In this document: one piece after another, positions 13,738 to 13,755 of the stretch | How positions within the stretch are numbered: the first letter of the stretch is position 1 | Layout: every line of letters starts with the position of its first letter | Assembly (NCBI GenBank): GCA_049509675.1 | Contig: JBEKZQ010000134.1 | Span: 1-13,755, forward strand | Origin: JBEKZQ01 sp049509675 | GTDB lineage: Bacteria > Planctomycetota > Planctomycetia > Pirellulales > Thermoguttaceae | DNA length: 13,755 nt | Direction: 5' to 3' | Position numbers and translations under genes: made by a program | Notes under the pieces: generated by a model | Seen by the model: only the letters and a program-made list of their open reading frames with translations | What the model was told of the DNA's origin: nothing | Database searches by the model: none

Positions 13738-13755
13738 TCTGGACCTTCCGATCGA

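Larger units (their letters stand above)
13452..13755. other. Gene-free right end of the window
   Basis: After the desulfurase stop the sequence holds two tandem copies of a repeat (13461-13568), then about 140 bases without recognisable signal, then a hairpin (13713-13737). No complete gene is seen. An ATG at 13724 opens a frame (MNATLLDLPI) that is still open at the edge, but it sits in the loop of the hairpin and has no ribosome site. Confidence 0.5.

Noticed and set aside
13724..13755. Start of another gene at the right edge
   Set aside because: Only ten codons are visible, no ribosome site precedes the ATG, and it lies inside a hairpin loop, so it cannot be supported as a gene.

Overview
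The window looks like chromosomal DNA from a GC-rich planctomycete, probably of the Pirellulales. This is an inference. It rests on the high GC content, on the gene families (a ScpB with a long acidic tail, and a proline-rich one-helix protein with a conserved C-terminal domain), and on several short palindromic repeat families that I associate with such genomes. No rRNA, tRNA, CRISPR array or transposase gene was seen.

Layout. (1) The 3' part of a pyruvate phosphate dikinase gene (+) enters from the left edge. A 444-base gene-free stretch follows, with a strong hairpin and a good rho-independent terminator. (2) On the minus strand, galE is followed by a 1276-residue restriction-modification enzyme. 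It carries a PD-(D/E)XK nuclease motif, an N6-adenine methylase core and a specificity region in one chain, and its reading frame overlaps the end of galE by 11 bases. (3) Divergent from galE runs a plus-strand pair: an RfbD-like dTDP-4-dehydrorhamnose reductase, then a short-chain dehydrogenase with the catalytic spacing of pteridine reductase. galE and rfbD both belong to nucleotide-sugar metabolism and share an intergenic region that holds candidate promoters and repeats. (4) Convergent with these is an HD-domain protein (-), preceded by an overlapping small ORF that starts inside a repeat. (5) Next come a small DUF4177-like gene (+), scpB with a very acidic C-terminal extension (-), a one-helix proline-rich protein (-), and a NifS/IscS-type cysteine desulfurase (+) whose transcript may be leaderless. 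(6) The right end holds tandem repeats and a hairpin, with at most the first codons of another gene.

Most genes are housekeeping. The observations most worth a second look are: the acidic ScpB extension, which has its own strong ribosome-binding site and in-frame ATG; the galE-coupled single-chain restriction-modification enzyme; two 76-bp REPIN-like elements in opposite orientation at 6422-6497 and 9208-9283; 47-bp direct repeats on both sides of scpB; and repeats that supply coding sequence to gene ends. I found no convincing multi-gene undescribed system.
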